DNA from: Halobellus sp. LT62
GTDB taxonomy: Archaea > Halobacteriota > Halobacteria > Halobacteriales > Haloferacaceae
DNA: 64,000 bases
NCBI RefSeq assembly: GCF_037031285.1
Contig: NZ_JAYEZO010000002.1
Span: 806,001-870,000 of the forward strand
Reading direction: 5' to 3'
Part shown: piece after piece, positions 9,498-18,603 of the stretch
Position numbering within the stretch: position 1 is the stretch's first letter
Layout: each line of letters opens with the position of its first letter
Position numbers and translations under genes: made by a program
The notes under the pieces: model-generated
Told to the model about the DNA's origin: nothing
What the model saw: only the letters and a program-made list of their open reading frames with translations
The model's database searches: none

Positions 9498-10049
9498 ATG
9501 ACCGGACCCGAGGACGACCCACCGCCCGGCGACGGGACGCTGGACGCCTCCGAGATCCACGACGTGCTCCGGAACGACCGTCGTCGGCTCGTCCTCGAAC
9601 GACTTCGTTCGGGAGCGGGGACCGAGGCGGTATCGGATCTCGCAGAGCGCATCGGGGCCGTCGAAGCCGGGGAGTCGCCGCCGCCCCGAAACGTCCGCCA
9701 GAGCGTGTACGTCTCACTGCACCAGACGCACCTGCCGAAACTGGACGAACTGGGCATCGTCGAGTACGACCCGGACGCGAAGACGGTGACGATCGCCGAC
9801 AACGCCGCCGACGTCGCCGTGTATATGGAAGTGGTTCCGCAGTACGGGATCTCGTGGGCGGAGTACTACCTCGGGTTGGGACTGCTCGGTGGCCTCTCGC
9901 TGCTCGCTGTGGCCGTCGGCGTCCCGTTCTTTCGGACGTTGTCGCCGGGGATCATCTCCGCGGGGATCTCCGTGGCGCTCGTCGTGTCGGCACTGTATCA
10001 ACTGCTCGACCAGCAGAGTTCGCTCCTCCACCGACTCAGAGACGACTGA
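9498..10049 (+). CDS. Winged-helix membrane protein (DUF7344-like)
   Basis: 183 residues. Residues about 15-100 form a winged-helix domain of the DUF7344 type (HDVLRNDRRRLVLERL start, then RQSVYVSLHQTHLPKLDELGIVEYD), followed by two hydrophobic helices (about 115-135 and 142-162) and a short charged tail. This architecture is common in haloarchaea and suggests a membrane-tethered DNA-binding regulator. Targets are unknown and nothing in the neighbourhood suggests them. The start ATG is the only one ahead of the domain. Confidence 0.8.
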   Translation: MTGPEDDPPPGDGTLDASEIHDVLRNDRRRLVLERLRSGAGTEAVSDLAERIGAVEAGESPPPRNVRQSVYVSLHQTHLPKLDELGIVEYDPDAKTVTIADNAADVAVYMEVVPQYGISWAEYYLGLGLLGGLSLLAVAVGVPFFRTLSPGIISAGISVALVVSALYQLLDQQSSLLHRLRDD

Positions 10050-10052
10050 CGA

Positions 10053-10097
10053 AGGGCGACTGGTGGAAGGCAACTGATAGAGGGCGACTGGTGGAAG
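10053..10097 (+). repeat. Short direct repeat downstream of the DUF7344 gene
   Basis: The 17-mer AGGGCGACTGGTGGAAG occurs at 10053-10069 and again at 10081-10097, just after the stop codon at 10049. It is probably a local slippage duplication, with no evident function. Confidence 0.5.
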
Positions 10098-10141
10098 CGG
10101 TTCGTCGAGCGATACGATGATTACGGAGCCCGCGCCGACAC

Positions 10142-10561
10142 TCACGCGTCCGCGCGAGTCAGCCACACACCGACGGACAGCCCCGTCACGAGGACGAACG
10201 CGATCAGCGAAAGGCGCGGTATCGTGAGCAGGCCGCCGAGCATCGGATACAGGACCGCGGAACAGCCGCCGTCGACCGAGCAGGTCGCCCCGATGGTCGG
10301 CCGGACTTGGAGCACGACGTGGTAGGCGGCGACGACGACGCCGAGTCCCGAGAGCGGGAGCACCGTTAGAACGACTCGCGGTCGGTCTTCGATCGTCGCC
10401 ACCCCGAGGACGACCGTCAGCGGATACAACAGAATCCGTTGATACCAGCACAGTTCGCACGGAACGAGCCCGAGCACGAGACTGAACCAGAGGCTCCCGA
10501 TCGTTCCGACTACCGCGACCGCCGTCGTGACGCCGAGGAGTCGCTGCGTCCGAGTCGACAC
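10142..10561 (-). CDS. DsbB-like disulfide bond formation protein
   Basis: About 139 residues with four transmembrane helices. It has the DsbB cysteine pairs CELC (after helix 1) and the looped pair in GATCSVDGGC, which reoxidise a thiol:disulfide partner and pass electrons to quinone. I place the start at the GTG at 10561 (VSTRTQRLLG), right before helix 1, because TATA-like AT-rich DNA at 10621-10640 would put the transcript start near 10600. An in-frame ATG at 10672 would add 37 residues but lies upstream of that box. Divergent from the liv transporter; no DsbA partner is in the window. Confidence 0.82.
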   Translation of the reverse strand: MSTRTQRLLGVTTAVAVVGTIGSLWFSLVLGLVPCELCWYQRILLYPLTVVLGVATIEDRPRVVLTVLPLSGLGVVVAAYHVVLQVRPTIGATCSVDGGCSAVLYPMLGGLLTIPRLSLIAFVLVTGLSVGVWLTRADA

Positions 10562-10709
10562 GGGTACGTCGAAGCGCCGAAGTAGCTTGATACTGTCGAC
10601 GAGTCGTCTGTTCTCCCGATTATTTTGTGCTATTTTACCGCTCGATGGGAAGCGGGAAGAAAGACTTATCATCGCTTCCCGACGGCAACTACCGTGAGGA
10701 TAGTTATCA

Positions 10710-11816
10710 ATGGGTATCGCCGAGACATATACACGCGGACGGCAGTTCGCGGTCGCACGACCGGGCACCGTACTGCTGGCGCTCGTGGGGGGCGTGCTGC
10801 TGGCGGATCTGCTCACGGGTCTCGCAACGGGACGGCAGTCCTTCAGCGGCGTCGGGTCGCTCGTCTGGGACGGGCTGATGCGGGGGCTGGTCGTCGGTCT
10901 CGCGGGCATCGGGCTCTCTATGACGTACAGTATTCTGAACTTCGCGAACTTCGCGCACGGTGATTACATCACTGCGGGCGCGTTCTCCGGTTGGGCGACC
11001 ACGTATCTCATCGCCGGATTCGGGCGCGCCGACGTGGGGGCGCTGTTGCTCGTCGGCGCGGGCGGGTCCGTCTTTGGCGGGTCGCTCGGTATTGGAATCA
11101 CGGGGACGCCGATCGCGGTCGTCGCGGGCATTCTCGTCGCCGGGATCGTCACCGTCGGACTGGCGCTTTTCATCGACCGAACCGCGTTCCGTCCGATCCG
11201 CGACGCCGACGGGATCACGCTTCTCATCACCAGTATCGGCGTGGCGTTCGCGCTTCGCTACCTGATGCAGTTCGTCTTCGATTCGAGCGTTCGGGGGACG
11301 ACGTCTCAACCCCCCGCCCTCGGGCTATATCTCGTCGACGGGTTCGTCCGCATCAACGCACACGATATCGCGCTCGCCGTGGTCGCGGGCGGGTTGATGC
11401 TCGGGGTGCATCTCCTCCTCCAGCTGACGAAGCTCGGCAAGGCGATGCGGGCGATGGCGGACAACGAGGATTTAGCGCAGATCACGGGAATCCCGACCGA
11501 ACGCGTCGTCCGCGCCGTGTGGGTGATCGGCGGCGGACTGACGGGGATCGCGGGCTATATGTTCATTCTCTGGAAGGGGACGCTCGGCTTCAACGACGGG
11601 TGGCTGCTTTTGCTCTTGATCTTCGCGGCCGTCATCCTCGGCGGAATCGGCTCGATCTACGGGGCCATCGTCGGTGGTCTCGCAATCGGGCTGACGGCGT
11701 CGCTATCTGTCATCTGGATCCCCTCGGCGTTCACACGCGCGGCCGCGTTCGCGGTGATGATCGTCTTGCTCTTGGTGAAACCTGAGGGGCTCTTCTCCGG
11801 GAGGACGACCGCATGA
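10710..11816 (+). CDS. livH: Branched-chain amino acid-type ABC transporter permease
   Basis: 368 residues, LivH family, one of two membrane subunits of a high-affinity importer. Typical features are the early SMTYSILNFANFAHGDYITAG segment, about eight transmembrane helices, and the EAA-like loop AMADNEDLAQITGIPTERV that contacts the ATPases. The N-terminal 60 residues include an extra hydrophobic helix. First gene of livHMGF: the stop overlaps livM by 4 bp. A TATA-like element (TTATCA, near 10666) lies upstream. Substrate could be branched-chain amino acids or related amides; context does not decide. Confidence 0.9.
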   Translation: MGIAETYTRGRQFAVARPGTVLLALVGGVLLADLLTGLATGRQSFSGVGSLVWDGLMRGLVVGLAGIGLSMTYSILNFANFAHGDYITAGAFSGWATTYLIAGFGRADVGALLLVGAGGSVFGGSLGIGITGTPIAVVAGILVAGIVTVGLALFIDRTAFRPIRDADGITLLITSIGVAFALRYLMQFVFDSSVRGTTSQPPALGLYLVDGFVRINAHDIALAVVAGGLMLGVHLLLQLTKLGKAMRAMADNEDLAQITGIPTERVVRAVWVIGGGLTGIAGYMFILWKGTLGFNDGWLLLLLIFAAVILGGIGSIYGAIVGGLAIGLTASLSVIWIPSAFTRAAAFAVMIVLLLVKPEGLFSGRTTA

Positions 11817-13147
11817 GCGTCCGAAACGACATCGCCGACCGCATTCCGGGAGGCGACGCGGGGCTGATCGTGGCCGTCTTACTCACCGTCTACGCCACGT
11901 ACGTACTCGCCGGCGTGGTGCTCGGCTACTCACTCCGCGGGCAACTGAACACAATTGCGGTCCTGACGTTCTACATCGCCGTCTTCGCGATGCTCGCGCT
12001 CGCACTCAATCTCCATTGGGGGTACACGGGGCTGTTTAATATCGGGATTGTCGGGTTTATGGCGGTCGGAATCTACGTGATGGCGCTGGTGTCGAAACCG
12101 GTGTACACCCCCGGCGGTGCAGCACAGGTCGGCGGGCTCGGGCTCCCGCTCATCGTCGGAATCATCGCCGGGATGGCGGCCGCCGCGCTGTTGGGGTTGG
12201 TGATCGCGTTACCGGCGTTGCGGTTGCGTGCGGACTACTTGGCGATCGTCACGATCGCGATGTCCGAGATCGTGCGCTTTTCGTTCCTCTCCGGGGACTT
12301 AGGCAAGTTCCAGCTGTTCGGCAAGCGCGTCGGGTTCGGCGGCGGCTCCGGACTCATCCTCGATTTCACCGATCCGATGGAGGCGTTCTTCCAGTTCTTC
12401 GGCCTGTGGGACGCGTATCTCGGGTTCGTCGGTGCGTTCGAGATCATCATTCCGAACAACCCGAAGCCCGTCGTCGACGGACTCGTCTACGGCGTGGTCC
12501 TCTTGGGTTTCGTCGGTAGCTACTACTGGCTGCTCAAGCGGACCGGCGAATCGCCCTTCGGACGCGTGTTGAAGGCGATTCGCGAGGACGAAGACGCCGC
12601 GAACTCTCTCGGAAAGAACACGAACCGCTTCAAGATCAAGGCGTTTATGCTCGGGTGTGCGCTGATGGGACTCGTCGGAATCCTGTGGCTGATGACGAGC
12701 GGCTCGATCACGCCGAACTTCTTCCGGCCGCGCGTTACCTTCTTCATATGGATCGCGCTCATTATCGGCGGTTCGGGGTCGAACACCGGCAGCATCCTCG
12801 GCGGAGCGGTCTTCGCCGCGCTGCTGTTTCAGGGACCGCGGTACGCGAAAAACCTTATCGATACCGTGCTGCCGAATGCCGACGCACCGTCGAGCTTCGG
12901 TCCGGCGGTCGCCCCGCTGTTCACGAACTTCGATCCGGCACCGCTGTTTTTCTACACCATCGACAGCGTCAGACAGCTTCAGTTGGTGTTTATGGGGCTC
13001 GTGCTCATCTGGTTGATGCATAACCGCCCCGAGGGGATGCTCGGCCACCGCAAGGAGACGGCCGCGGGCATTCCGTTGACGGCATCGCGAGCCCGCGGTC
13101 CGGCGAGTGCAGACGGCGGCGAACGTGGAGGTGAGGTCGATGAGTGA
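11813..13147 (+). CDS. livM: Branched-chain amino acid-type ABC transporter permease
   Basis: 444 residues, LivM family. It carries the signature NLHWGYTGLFNIGIVGFMAVG and the coupling loop GRVLKAIREDEDAANSLGKN that meets the ATP-binding subunits. It is longer than bacterial LivM because of an extracellular insertion around residues 160-220 and a hydrophilic C-terminal tail. ATG overlaps the livH stop and the stop overlaps livG, indicating tight co-translation. Confidence 0.9.
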   Translation: MSVRNDIADRIPGGDAGLIVAVLLTVYATYVLAGVVLGYSLRGQLNTIAVLTFYIAVFAMLALALNLHWGYTGLFNIGIVGFMAVGIYVMALVSKPVYTPGGAAQVGGLGLPLIVGIIAGMAAAALLGLVIALPALRLRADYLAIVTIAMSEIVRFSFLSGDLGKFQLFGKRVGFGGGSGLILDFTDPMEAFFQFFGLWDAYLGFVGAFEIIIPNNPKPVVDGLVYGVVLLGFVGSYYWLLKRTGESPFGRVLKAIREDEDAANSLGKNTNRFKIKAFMLGCALMGLVGILWLMTSGSITPNFFRPRVTFFIWIALIIGGSGSNTGSILGGAVFAALLFQGPRYAKNLIDTVLPNADAPSSFGPAVAPLFTNFDPAPLFFYTIDSVRQLQLVFMGLVLIWLMHNRPEGMLGHRKETAAGIPLTASRARGPASADGGERGGEVDE

Positions 13148-14036
13148 TGCGGACGCCTCGAACGCCGACGTTACGGTCGACGAGTCGACCGAAACGGCCG
13201 GGTCCGGAAGGAATCCTGCGGCGTCGAGTAGACTGGATCTCGGCTCCGGCGGCCCCGACGTCTCCGAACAGTACCCGCTGCGGGTCGACGATCTCCGGAA
13301 GACCTTCGGCGGGATCACCGCCGTCGACGACGCGTCGTTCCGAGTCGAACGCGGGACCCTCACCGGTCTCATCGGTCCGAACGGGGCCGGTAAGTCGACG
13401 ACGTTCAACCTCATCACCGGGATGTTGGCCCCGGACTCGGGCACCGTCACGTTCGACGGCGAGGAGATCACCGGTCAGCGGCCCCACGCGATCGCGAACA
13501 AGGGACTCGTCCGGACGTTCCAGATCGCGAGAGAACTTCGGGATATGACCGTCTTGGAGAACCTGATGCTCGCACCGAAGGGGCAGCGCGGAGAGGAACT
13601 GTGGCGCTCCGTCACACCGGGCTTTCGCGACGACGTCATCGAGCAGGAGGAGGAACTCCTCGAACGGGTCTGGAACGTCCTCGAGTTCTTCGATATCGAT
13701 CACATCGCCGAGGAGTACGCGGGGAACCTCTCGGGCGGACAGCGAAAGCTGCTGGAGATGGCCCGAGCGCTCCTCACCGATCCGGATATGCTCCTCCTCG
13801 ACGAACCGTTCGCGGGCGTCAATCCGTCGCTGGAGAAACGCCTGCTCGAACACATACACGAACTGCGCGAGCAGGGCTACACGTTCCTGCTCGTCGAACA
13901 CGATATGGACTTGATTATGGAGAACTGCGAGCGAGTGATCGTCCTGCACCAGGGGCGCGTCCTGACTGAGGGAACCCCCGCGGAGATTCAGGCGGACGAG
14001 GAGGTTATCGAGGCCTACCTCGGAGGGAACGTATGA
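13140..14036 (+). CDS. livG: ABC transporter ATP-binding protein
   Basis: 298 residues from the ATG at 13140, which overlaps the livM stop. Walker A GPNGAGKST, a LivG-specific NLITGM and TFQIARELRDMTVLENLM Q-loop region, the ABC signature LSGGQRKLLEMA, Walker B MLLLDEPFAGV and the switch His in LLVEHDMD are all present. The first 45 residues are a low-complexity acidic extension not found in bacterial LivG. It supplies one of the two ATPases of the liv importer. Confidence 0.93.
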   Translation: MSDADASNADVTVDESTETAGSGRNPAASSRLDLGSGGPDVSEQYPLRVDDLRKTFGGITAVDDASFRVERGTLTGLIGPNGAGKSTTFNLITGMLAPDSGTVTFDGEEITGQRPHAIANKGLVRTFQIARELRDMTVLENLMLAPKGQRGEELWRSVTPGFRDDVIEQEEELLERVWNVLEFFDIDHIAEEYAGNLSGGQRKLLEMARALLTDPDMLLLDEPFAGVNPSLEKRLLEHIHELREQGYTFLLVEHDMDLIMENCERVIVLHQGRVLTEGTPAEIQADEEVIEAYLGGNV

Positions 14037-14812
14037 GCGCCGACGCGGAGCGAGAGCCGTCGCACGACGCGGACGTGTCCCAAGAGACCATCCCGGATCG
14101 AGAGGGACAGTCGCTCCTCGAAGTTCGCGACCTCGACGCGGGGTACGGTGACCTGCAGATCCTGACCGGCGTCGATATGGACGTCGCGGGGGGCGAGTAC
14201 GTGACCATCGTCGGCCCGAACGGCGCGGGGAAGTCGACGGTGATGAAGTCCATCTTTGGGCTCACGTCCCTGATGGGCGGAACGGTGACGTTCAAGGACA
14301 GAGACATCACCGGACTCCGACCCGAGGAGGTCATCCACGAGGGGATCGGCTACGTTCCGCAGAACGATAACGTGTTCCCCTCGCTGACGGTTCGGGAGAA
14401 CTTGGAGATGGGCGCGTACATCCTCGATTCGGTGCCGCAGGACGCGCTCGACGCCGTCTTCGAGCGCTTCCCGATCCTCGAAGAGCGGCAATCGCAGAAG
14501 GCCGGGACGATGTCCGGCGGCCAACAACAGATGCTCGCGATGGGCCGCGCGCTGATGCTGGAGCCCTCGCTGCTCCTGCTCGACGAACCGTCCGCGGGGC
14601 TCGCGCCCGACCTCGTCGACGATATGTTCGACCGAATCGACGCGATCAACGACGACGGGACGGCGGTCCTGATGGTCGAACAGAACGCCAAGGAGGCGCT
14701 GCGACGGTGCGACCGCGGCTACGTCCTCGCGAACGGACGGAACCGGTATATGGACGACGGCGACGCGCTCTTGAACGACGAGCAGGTCCGAAAGGACTTC
14801 CTCGGCGGGTAG
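14033..14812 (+). CDS. livF: ABC transporter ATP-binding protein
   Basis: 259 residues with Walker A GPNGAGKST, Q-loop VPQNDNVFPSLTVREN, signature MSGGQQQMLAMG, Walker B LLLLDEPSAGL and switch His replaced by Gln in LMVEQNAKEAL, as is normal in LivF. It overlaps livG by 4 bp and closes the livHMGF operon. The cognate binding protein is probably the convergent gene at 14960-16342. Confidence 0.93.
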   Translation: MSADAEREPSHDADVSQETIPDREGQSLLEVRDLDAGYGDLQILTGVDMDVAGGEYVTIVGPNGAGKSTVMKSIFGLTSLMGGTVTFKDRDITGLRPEEVIHEGIGYVPQNDNVFPSLTVRENLEMGAYILDSVPQDALDAVFERFPILEERQSQKAGTMSGGQQQMLAMGRALMLEPSLLLLDEPSAGLAPDLVDDMFDRIDAINDDGTAVLMVEQNAKEALRRCDRGYVLANGRNRYMDDGDALLNDEQVRKDFLGG

Positions 14813-14959
14813 ACCGATACTGGACGAATCAATCGATCTTGGACCGGTTCGTCCATCCTCGACGAGACCGATCGAGCGATCGTTTTCGAGACGGTTCCGG
14901 CAGCGCGGTCGCCCCGGGCAGACAGGTCGCAAAGAATCGAACGTTCCGAGAGCAGCGCG

Positions 14960-16342
14960 TTACTCGCCCGAGCTGGACAGCGCTTCGCTAATGGCGGAGG
15001 AGTACGAGGACTCGCCGATGTTGATCCCGAGTTGGTCGTACACTGCGCCATCGAACTCGTCTTCGAACACGTTACTGAAGCGCTCGGAGAGCTGCTGGCC
15101 GTAGTCGTTGTTAATGTAGATCGTCGCGACCGTGCTCACTTCCAGCCGTTCGGCCATCACTTGCGCCATCACGCGGCCTTGGAGTCTGTCGGAGGGGGCC
15201 GTCCGGAAGATGTAGTCGTCGTCTTCGAGGTTCGACACCGATAGCGCGGTGGAGGACGGAGACATTCCCACGATCTGGTTCGGAATGAAGACCTCCTGAG
15301 CGACGGCGACGTTCACACCCGATGACGCTGAGCCACAGACGCTCGGTACGCCCGCGCTCGCGAGCGATTCGGCGGCCGCCGTCCCGGCGCTCGGCGAGGT
15401 CTGGGAGTCTTCGACCTGCGCATCGACCGAGAGACCGGCCGGATTCGCGTCGTTGACCTGCGTTACGGGCAGTTCTGCGGCTTGGATCATCGGTCCGCCC
15501 ACGGAGGCCAGATCGCCCGTCTCGGGGAGGAGAATGCCGACCGACATCTCGCGGTCGCTCCCGCCGGACGCGCTGTCGGCGGCGGGACCGCTGCCGTCGG
15601 GGTTCGCTCCCTCGAAGTTCTGCACTTCGAGTGTCTCGTCGGTTTCGTTGTTGAACTCCCAGACGGCGTAGGCCGCAGAGGCCGGATCGCCGTTCTCATC
15701 GAAGTTCGTCGCCGACGATGCGCCCTGATAGTTCACGTCATCGCCGTTCGCGGCCGCCTCGATTCCCTCAACGAGGTTCTCCGGTGTGACTTCCATCCCG
15801 CCGGGGTTGGCGATCCGACGCATCTGATCGCGGACCGCGGTCCCGCTGTTCTCGCCGGCCGCGGCGTTCGCGAGCAGTTGGAGCGCGACCGAGTCGTACG
15901 ATTGGGACGTGAACACGCCCGGTGAGGCGTCGTACTCCTCCTCGAAGAGGGAACTGAAGGCCTCTTGGCTCGGACCGCCCGCCGCGGGCGCGGTCCCGGT
16001 GACGTTCGCCATCTCGTTCCCGACCTGTCCCGGCAGGTCCCCGTCGCGAAGCCCGTCTGGAACGAGGATCGTTTCGCTTCCGTCCGACTGACTGTAGTAG
16101 TCGCGGAACAACTGAATTCCGCTTTCGGGGTAGCAGATGAAGACGAGACCTTCCGGCCCGTCTCCGGATCCCCCGCTGTCGCCGCCACTGTCGCTGTCGC
16201 CGCTGCTGTCTCCACCGCTGTCTCCGCCACTGTCGCCGCCGTCGTCTGGGCTACCAACACACCCGGCGATTCCGCTCGCGCCGATCGCTCCCGCCGCGCC
16301 CACTCGCTTCAGGAATCTACGCCGTACGATATCACGTGCCAT
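14960..16342 (-). CDS. LivK-type substrate-binding lipoprotein, circularly permuted
   Basis: 460 residues. A Tat-type RRRFLKR leads to lipobox GIAGC (Cys28), then a Gly/Ser/Asp-rich tether (29-63). What follows is the family fold in swapped order. Residues about 65-245 match what is normally the second half (FICYPESGIQLFRDYY, VPDGLRD, NVTGTAP, NYQGASSATNFDENGD). A linker (246-264) leads to 266-460, normally the first half (MSVGILLPETGDLAS, AQVEDSQTSPSAG, SGVNVAVAQEVFIPNQIVG, YINNDYGQQLS). The chain ends at SYSSAISEAL, exactly where the usual protein would continue into the strand that begins the first half here. The ATG at 16342 lies 27 nt after a TATA box, so the in-frame GTG at 16348 is unlikely. 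Likely partner of LivHMGF. Confidence 0.88.
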   Translation of the reverse strand: MARDIVRRRFLKRVGAAGAIGASGIAGCVGSPDDGGDSGGDSGGDSSGDSDSGGDSGGSGDGPEGLVFICYPESGIQLFRDYYSQSDGSETILVPDGLRDGDLPGQVGNEMANVTGTAPAAGGPSQEAFSSLFEEEYDASPGVFTSQSYDSVALQLLANAAAGENSGTAVRDQMRRIANPGGMEVTPENLVEGIEAAANGDDVNYQGASSATNFDENGDPASAAYAVWEFNNETDETLEVQNFEGANPDGSGPAADSASGGSDREMSVGILLPETGDLASVGGPMIQAAELPVTQVNDANPAGLSVDAQVEDSQTSPSAGTAAAESLASAGVPSVCGSASSGVNVAVAQEVFIPNQIVGMSPSSTALSVSNLEDDDYIFRTAPSDRLQGRVMAQVMAERLEVSTVATIYINNDYGQQLSERFSNVFEDEFDGAVYDQLGINIGESSYSSAISEALSSSGE

Positions 16343-16364
16343 AAACACGGAATTGATTCACCTC

Positions 16365-16373
16365 ATTATAAAT
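16365..16373 (-). promoter_or_regulatory. TATA box of the substrate-binding protein gene
   Basis: ATTTATAAT on the minus strand, about 27 nt before the ATG at 16342. It predicts a leaderless transcript and decides the start. The remainder of 16374-16650 is AT-richer than its surroundings and shows no gene; it must also hold the udk promoter. Confidence 0.55.
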
Positions 16374-16650
16374 GTATCCGTCACGACACTGGGTACAACG
16401 GATCCTTGACGAACGATAAGTGACGTCTTCCGGCCATAATCCAGTTTCACTACGGATTCGATCCCCGGAAAGAAACGTCCCCTTTCACATTTTATCAGAA
16501 AATATAGGTGATCTGTTCGCGATTTCGCCTTGCGGTCGCGCCCCGCTGCCGGTTCCGACGGGCGTTTCGTCGGCGTTTGAAGGTCGGGTTTCGGAGCCAT
16601 CGTTCGACGAATCGCCACGCTCAAGCGCTCGGAGCCTCCTCTTTCAGAAA

Positions 16651-17340
16651 ATGACTATCCCCTCGTTCGTCATCGGGATCGCCGGCGGCACCGGCGCGGG
16701 GAAGACGACGGTCGCGCGTCTCATCACGCGGAACGTCGGCGACTCCGTCACGAGGATCCCGCTGGACAACTACTACGAGGATCTGAGCCACCTCGATCTC
16801 GAAGCACGCGAGGACGTGAACTACGATCACCCCTCGGCGTTCGAGTGGGAACTCCTCCGTGAGCAACTCGGGACCCTGCTCGAAGGACAGTCGATCGAGA
16901 TGCCGACGTACGACTTCGAGATCCACAACCGAACCGACGAATCGGTCCGCGTCGAGCCGACGGACGTCATCATCTTGGAGGGGATTCTCACGCTCTACGA
17001 CGAGGAGATCAACGAGATGCTCGATCTCAGGCTCTACGTCGAAACCGACGCCGACACTCGCATTCTGCGTCGGATCCAGCGCGACGTCATCGAGCGCGGT
17101 CGGGACCTCGAAGGCGTCATCGACCAGTACCTCTCGACGGTCAAACCGATGCACGAGCAGTTCGTCGAGCCGACGAAGAAGCACGCGGATCTCATCGTCC
17201 CCGAGGGCGCGAACTCCGTCGCGGTCGACCTGCTCGAAGAGAAGATCCACGCCGAGGTCGACGGCACGTCCGGACGCGACTGGGAGCGGACGTCGACGGA
17301 GGAGTTCGCAGACCAACTCGTCGTCGACCCCGACGAGTGA
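16651..17340 (+). CDS. udk: Uridine kinase
   Basis: 229 residues; phosphorylates uridine and cytidine for pyrimidine salvage. P-loop GIAGGTGAGKTT at the N-terminus, then RIPLDNYYEDLSHL, the substrate-binding YDHPSAFEW, the P-loop-kinase Asp/Glu strand VIILEGILTLYDEEI and the lid RRIQRDVIERGRDLEGVI. The ATG at 16651 starts directly before the first strand; the longer frame to 16420 is intergenic. The stop overlaps the next gene's GTG, so the hydrolase is likely co-transcribed. Confidence 0.94.
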   Translation: MTIPSFVIGIAGGTGAGKTTVARLITRNVGDSVTRIPLDNYYEDLSHLDLEAREDVNYDHPSAFEWELLREQLGTLLEGQSIEMPTYDFEIHNRTDESVRVEPTDVIILEGILTLYDEEINEMLDLRLYVETDADTRILRRIQRDVIERGRDLEGVIDQYLSTVKPMHEQFVEPTKKHADLIVPEGANSVAVDLLEEKIHAEVDGTSGRDWERTSTEEFADQLVVDPDE

Positions 17341-18266
17341 CCGTCCGCGATCGCGACCGGCACGCTCGGTCGAGGCCGCGCGGCCTGTTCCCGAACGACG
17401 TCGATATCGACGCCGACTCGCGGTTCGTCGACGTCGGCGAGGTGACGCTGCACGTCGTCGACGCCGGTCCCGAAACCGGCGAGCCCGTTGTCCTCTTGCA
17501 CGGCTTTCCGGAGTGCTGGTACGGCTGGCACGAGTACGTCGAACCGCTGGCCGAGGCCGGCTATCGGGTGCTCGTGCCCGACCAGCGCGGCTACAACGCG
17601 AGCGAGAAGCCCGCCGAGGTCGGCGCGTACCACGTCGATTCGCTCGCGGACGACGTGACGGGACTGCTCGACGCGCTCGACGTCGACGACGCCCATCTCG
17701 TCGGTCACGACTGGGGCGCGTACGTCGCGTGGTGGGTCGGGCTCCATGCGCCCGCTCGGCTCCGAACGCTGTCGGTTCTCAACGTCCCGCATCCGACGGC
17801 GTTCCGACGGGCGCTCACGCGCGAGCCGCGACAGCTGCTGCGGAGCTGGTACGTGCTCTTTTTCCAACTGCCGCGCCTCCCGGAGGCGCTCGCCCGGGTC
17901 GGAAACTGGCGGACGCTCACGGACCTGTTCGAGCGTAGCAGCCGGCCGGGAACGTTCGACGAGGCCGACTTCGCGCGCTATCGGACCGCGTGGGAGGTCG
18001 ACGGCGCGTACCGCTCGATGCTGAACTGGTATCGAGCGATTGTCCGCGCTGATCCGCGTCCGCGGGCGATGCGCGTGCGGCCGCCGACGCTCGTCTGCTG
18101 GGGAGCACAGGACGACTTCCTGCTCGAATCGCTGGCGAGCGAGAGCGTCCGGTTCTGCGAGGAGGGCCGGCTCGTCGTCCTCGACGACGCGACGCACTGG
18201 CTGCACCACGAGTTTCCCGAGCGGGTTCTCCACGAGCTCACGGACCAGTTCGAGCACGACGCGTAG
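17337..18266 (+). CDS. Alpha/beta hydrolase (epoxide hydrolase/dehalogenase-like)
   Basis: 309 residues, alpha/beta-hydrolase fold. Oxyanion motif LLHGFPECWYGW, nucleophile elbow VGHDWGAYVAW with Asp as nucleophile (as in epoxide hydrolases and haloalkane dehalogenases) and a C-terminal His in DATHWLHHEFP. A cap domain lies in between (about 135-225). The GTG start overlaps the udk stop by 3 bp. The start could also lie slightly downstream, since residues 1-25 are poorly conserved in kind. Substrate unknown. Confidence 0.84.
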   Translation: MTVRDRDRHARSRPRGLFPNDVDIDADSRFVDVGEVTLHVVDAGPETGEPVVLLHGFPECWYGWHEYVEPLAEAGYRVLVPDQRGYNASEKPAEVGAYHVDSLADDVTGLLDALDVDDAHLVGHDWGAYVAWWVGLHAPARLRTLSVLNVPHPTAFRRALTREPRQLLRSWYVLFFQLPRLPEALARVGNWRTLTDLFERSSRPGTFDEADFARYRTAWEVDGAYRSMLNWYRAIVRADPRPRAMRVRPPTLVCWGAQDDFLLESLASESVRFCEEGRLVVLDDATHWLHHEFPERVLHELTDQFEHDA

Positions 18267-18603
18267 GTTCGATCGCGACGCGTAGATGCGTTGCCGCCCA
18301 CGAGCGAGCTGAGCGCGGGATCCACTACCGACCGCTCCGCCGTACTATATATCAGTCCGGACGGCTCTTAGCGAGCTTCTTGTCGTAGAGGCGGAGACTA
18401 CCACACGACGCGAGACCAATCACGTGCCTACCGTCGCCTCCGATGAAATGAGCTCCGTCGGGGTCGCGCTCGCGTCACTTCGTGAGCCGGTGGGTCGAGC
18501 TCCCCCAGCTCGGCCGACCGCCGTTCTGAGCCGCTCTCCGTTGATCGAGGACCCCAGCGTCGCACAGCGCTACGTTCAAACCGTCCCACCGAGACGAACG
18601 CGT
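18267..18603. other. Intergenic region with likely promoter
   Basis: 337 bp without a convincing gene. ACTATATATC at about 18345-18354 is a TATA-like element on the plus strand, too far (250 bp) from the next start for a leaderless mRNA, so a long 5' leader or unannotated short transcript is possible. The frame that opens at 18424 continues into the next gene but has no family-like sequence before 18604. Confidence 0.4.

Noticed and set aside
16137-16409. Repeats in the substrate-binding protein gene (ctgtcgccgcc-type) as a CRISPR or satellite
   Set aside because: They encode the Gly/Ser/Asp tether typical after haloarchaeal lipoboxes; there are no regular spacers.
18424-18603. 60-residue N-terminal extension of the AIR-synthase-like protein
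   Set aside because: The text (PTVASDEMSSVG and onward) has no family counterpart; conserved sequence begins at the ATG at 18604.
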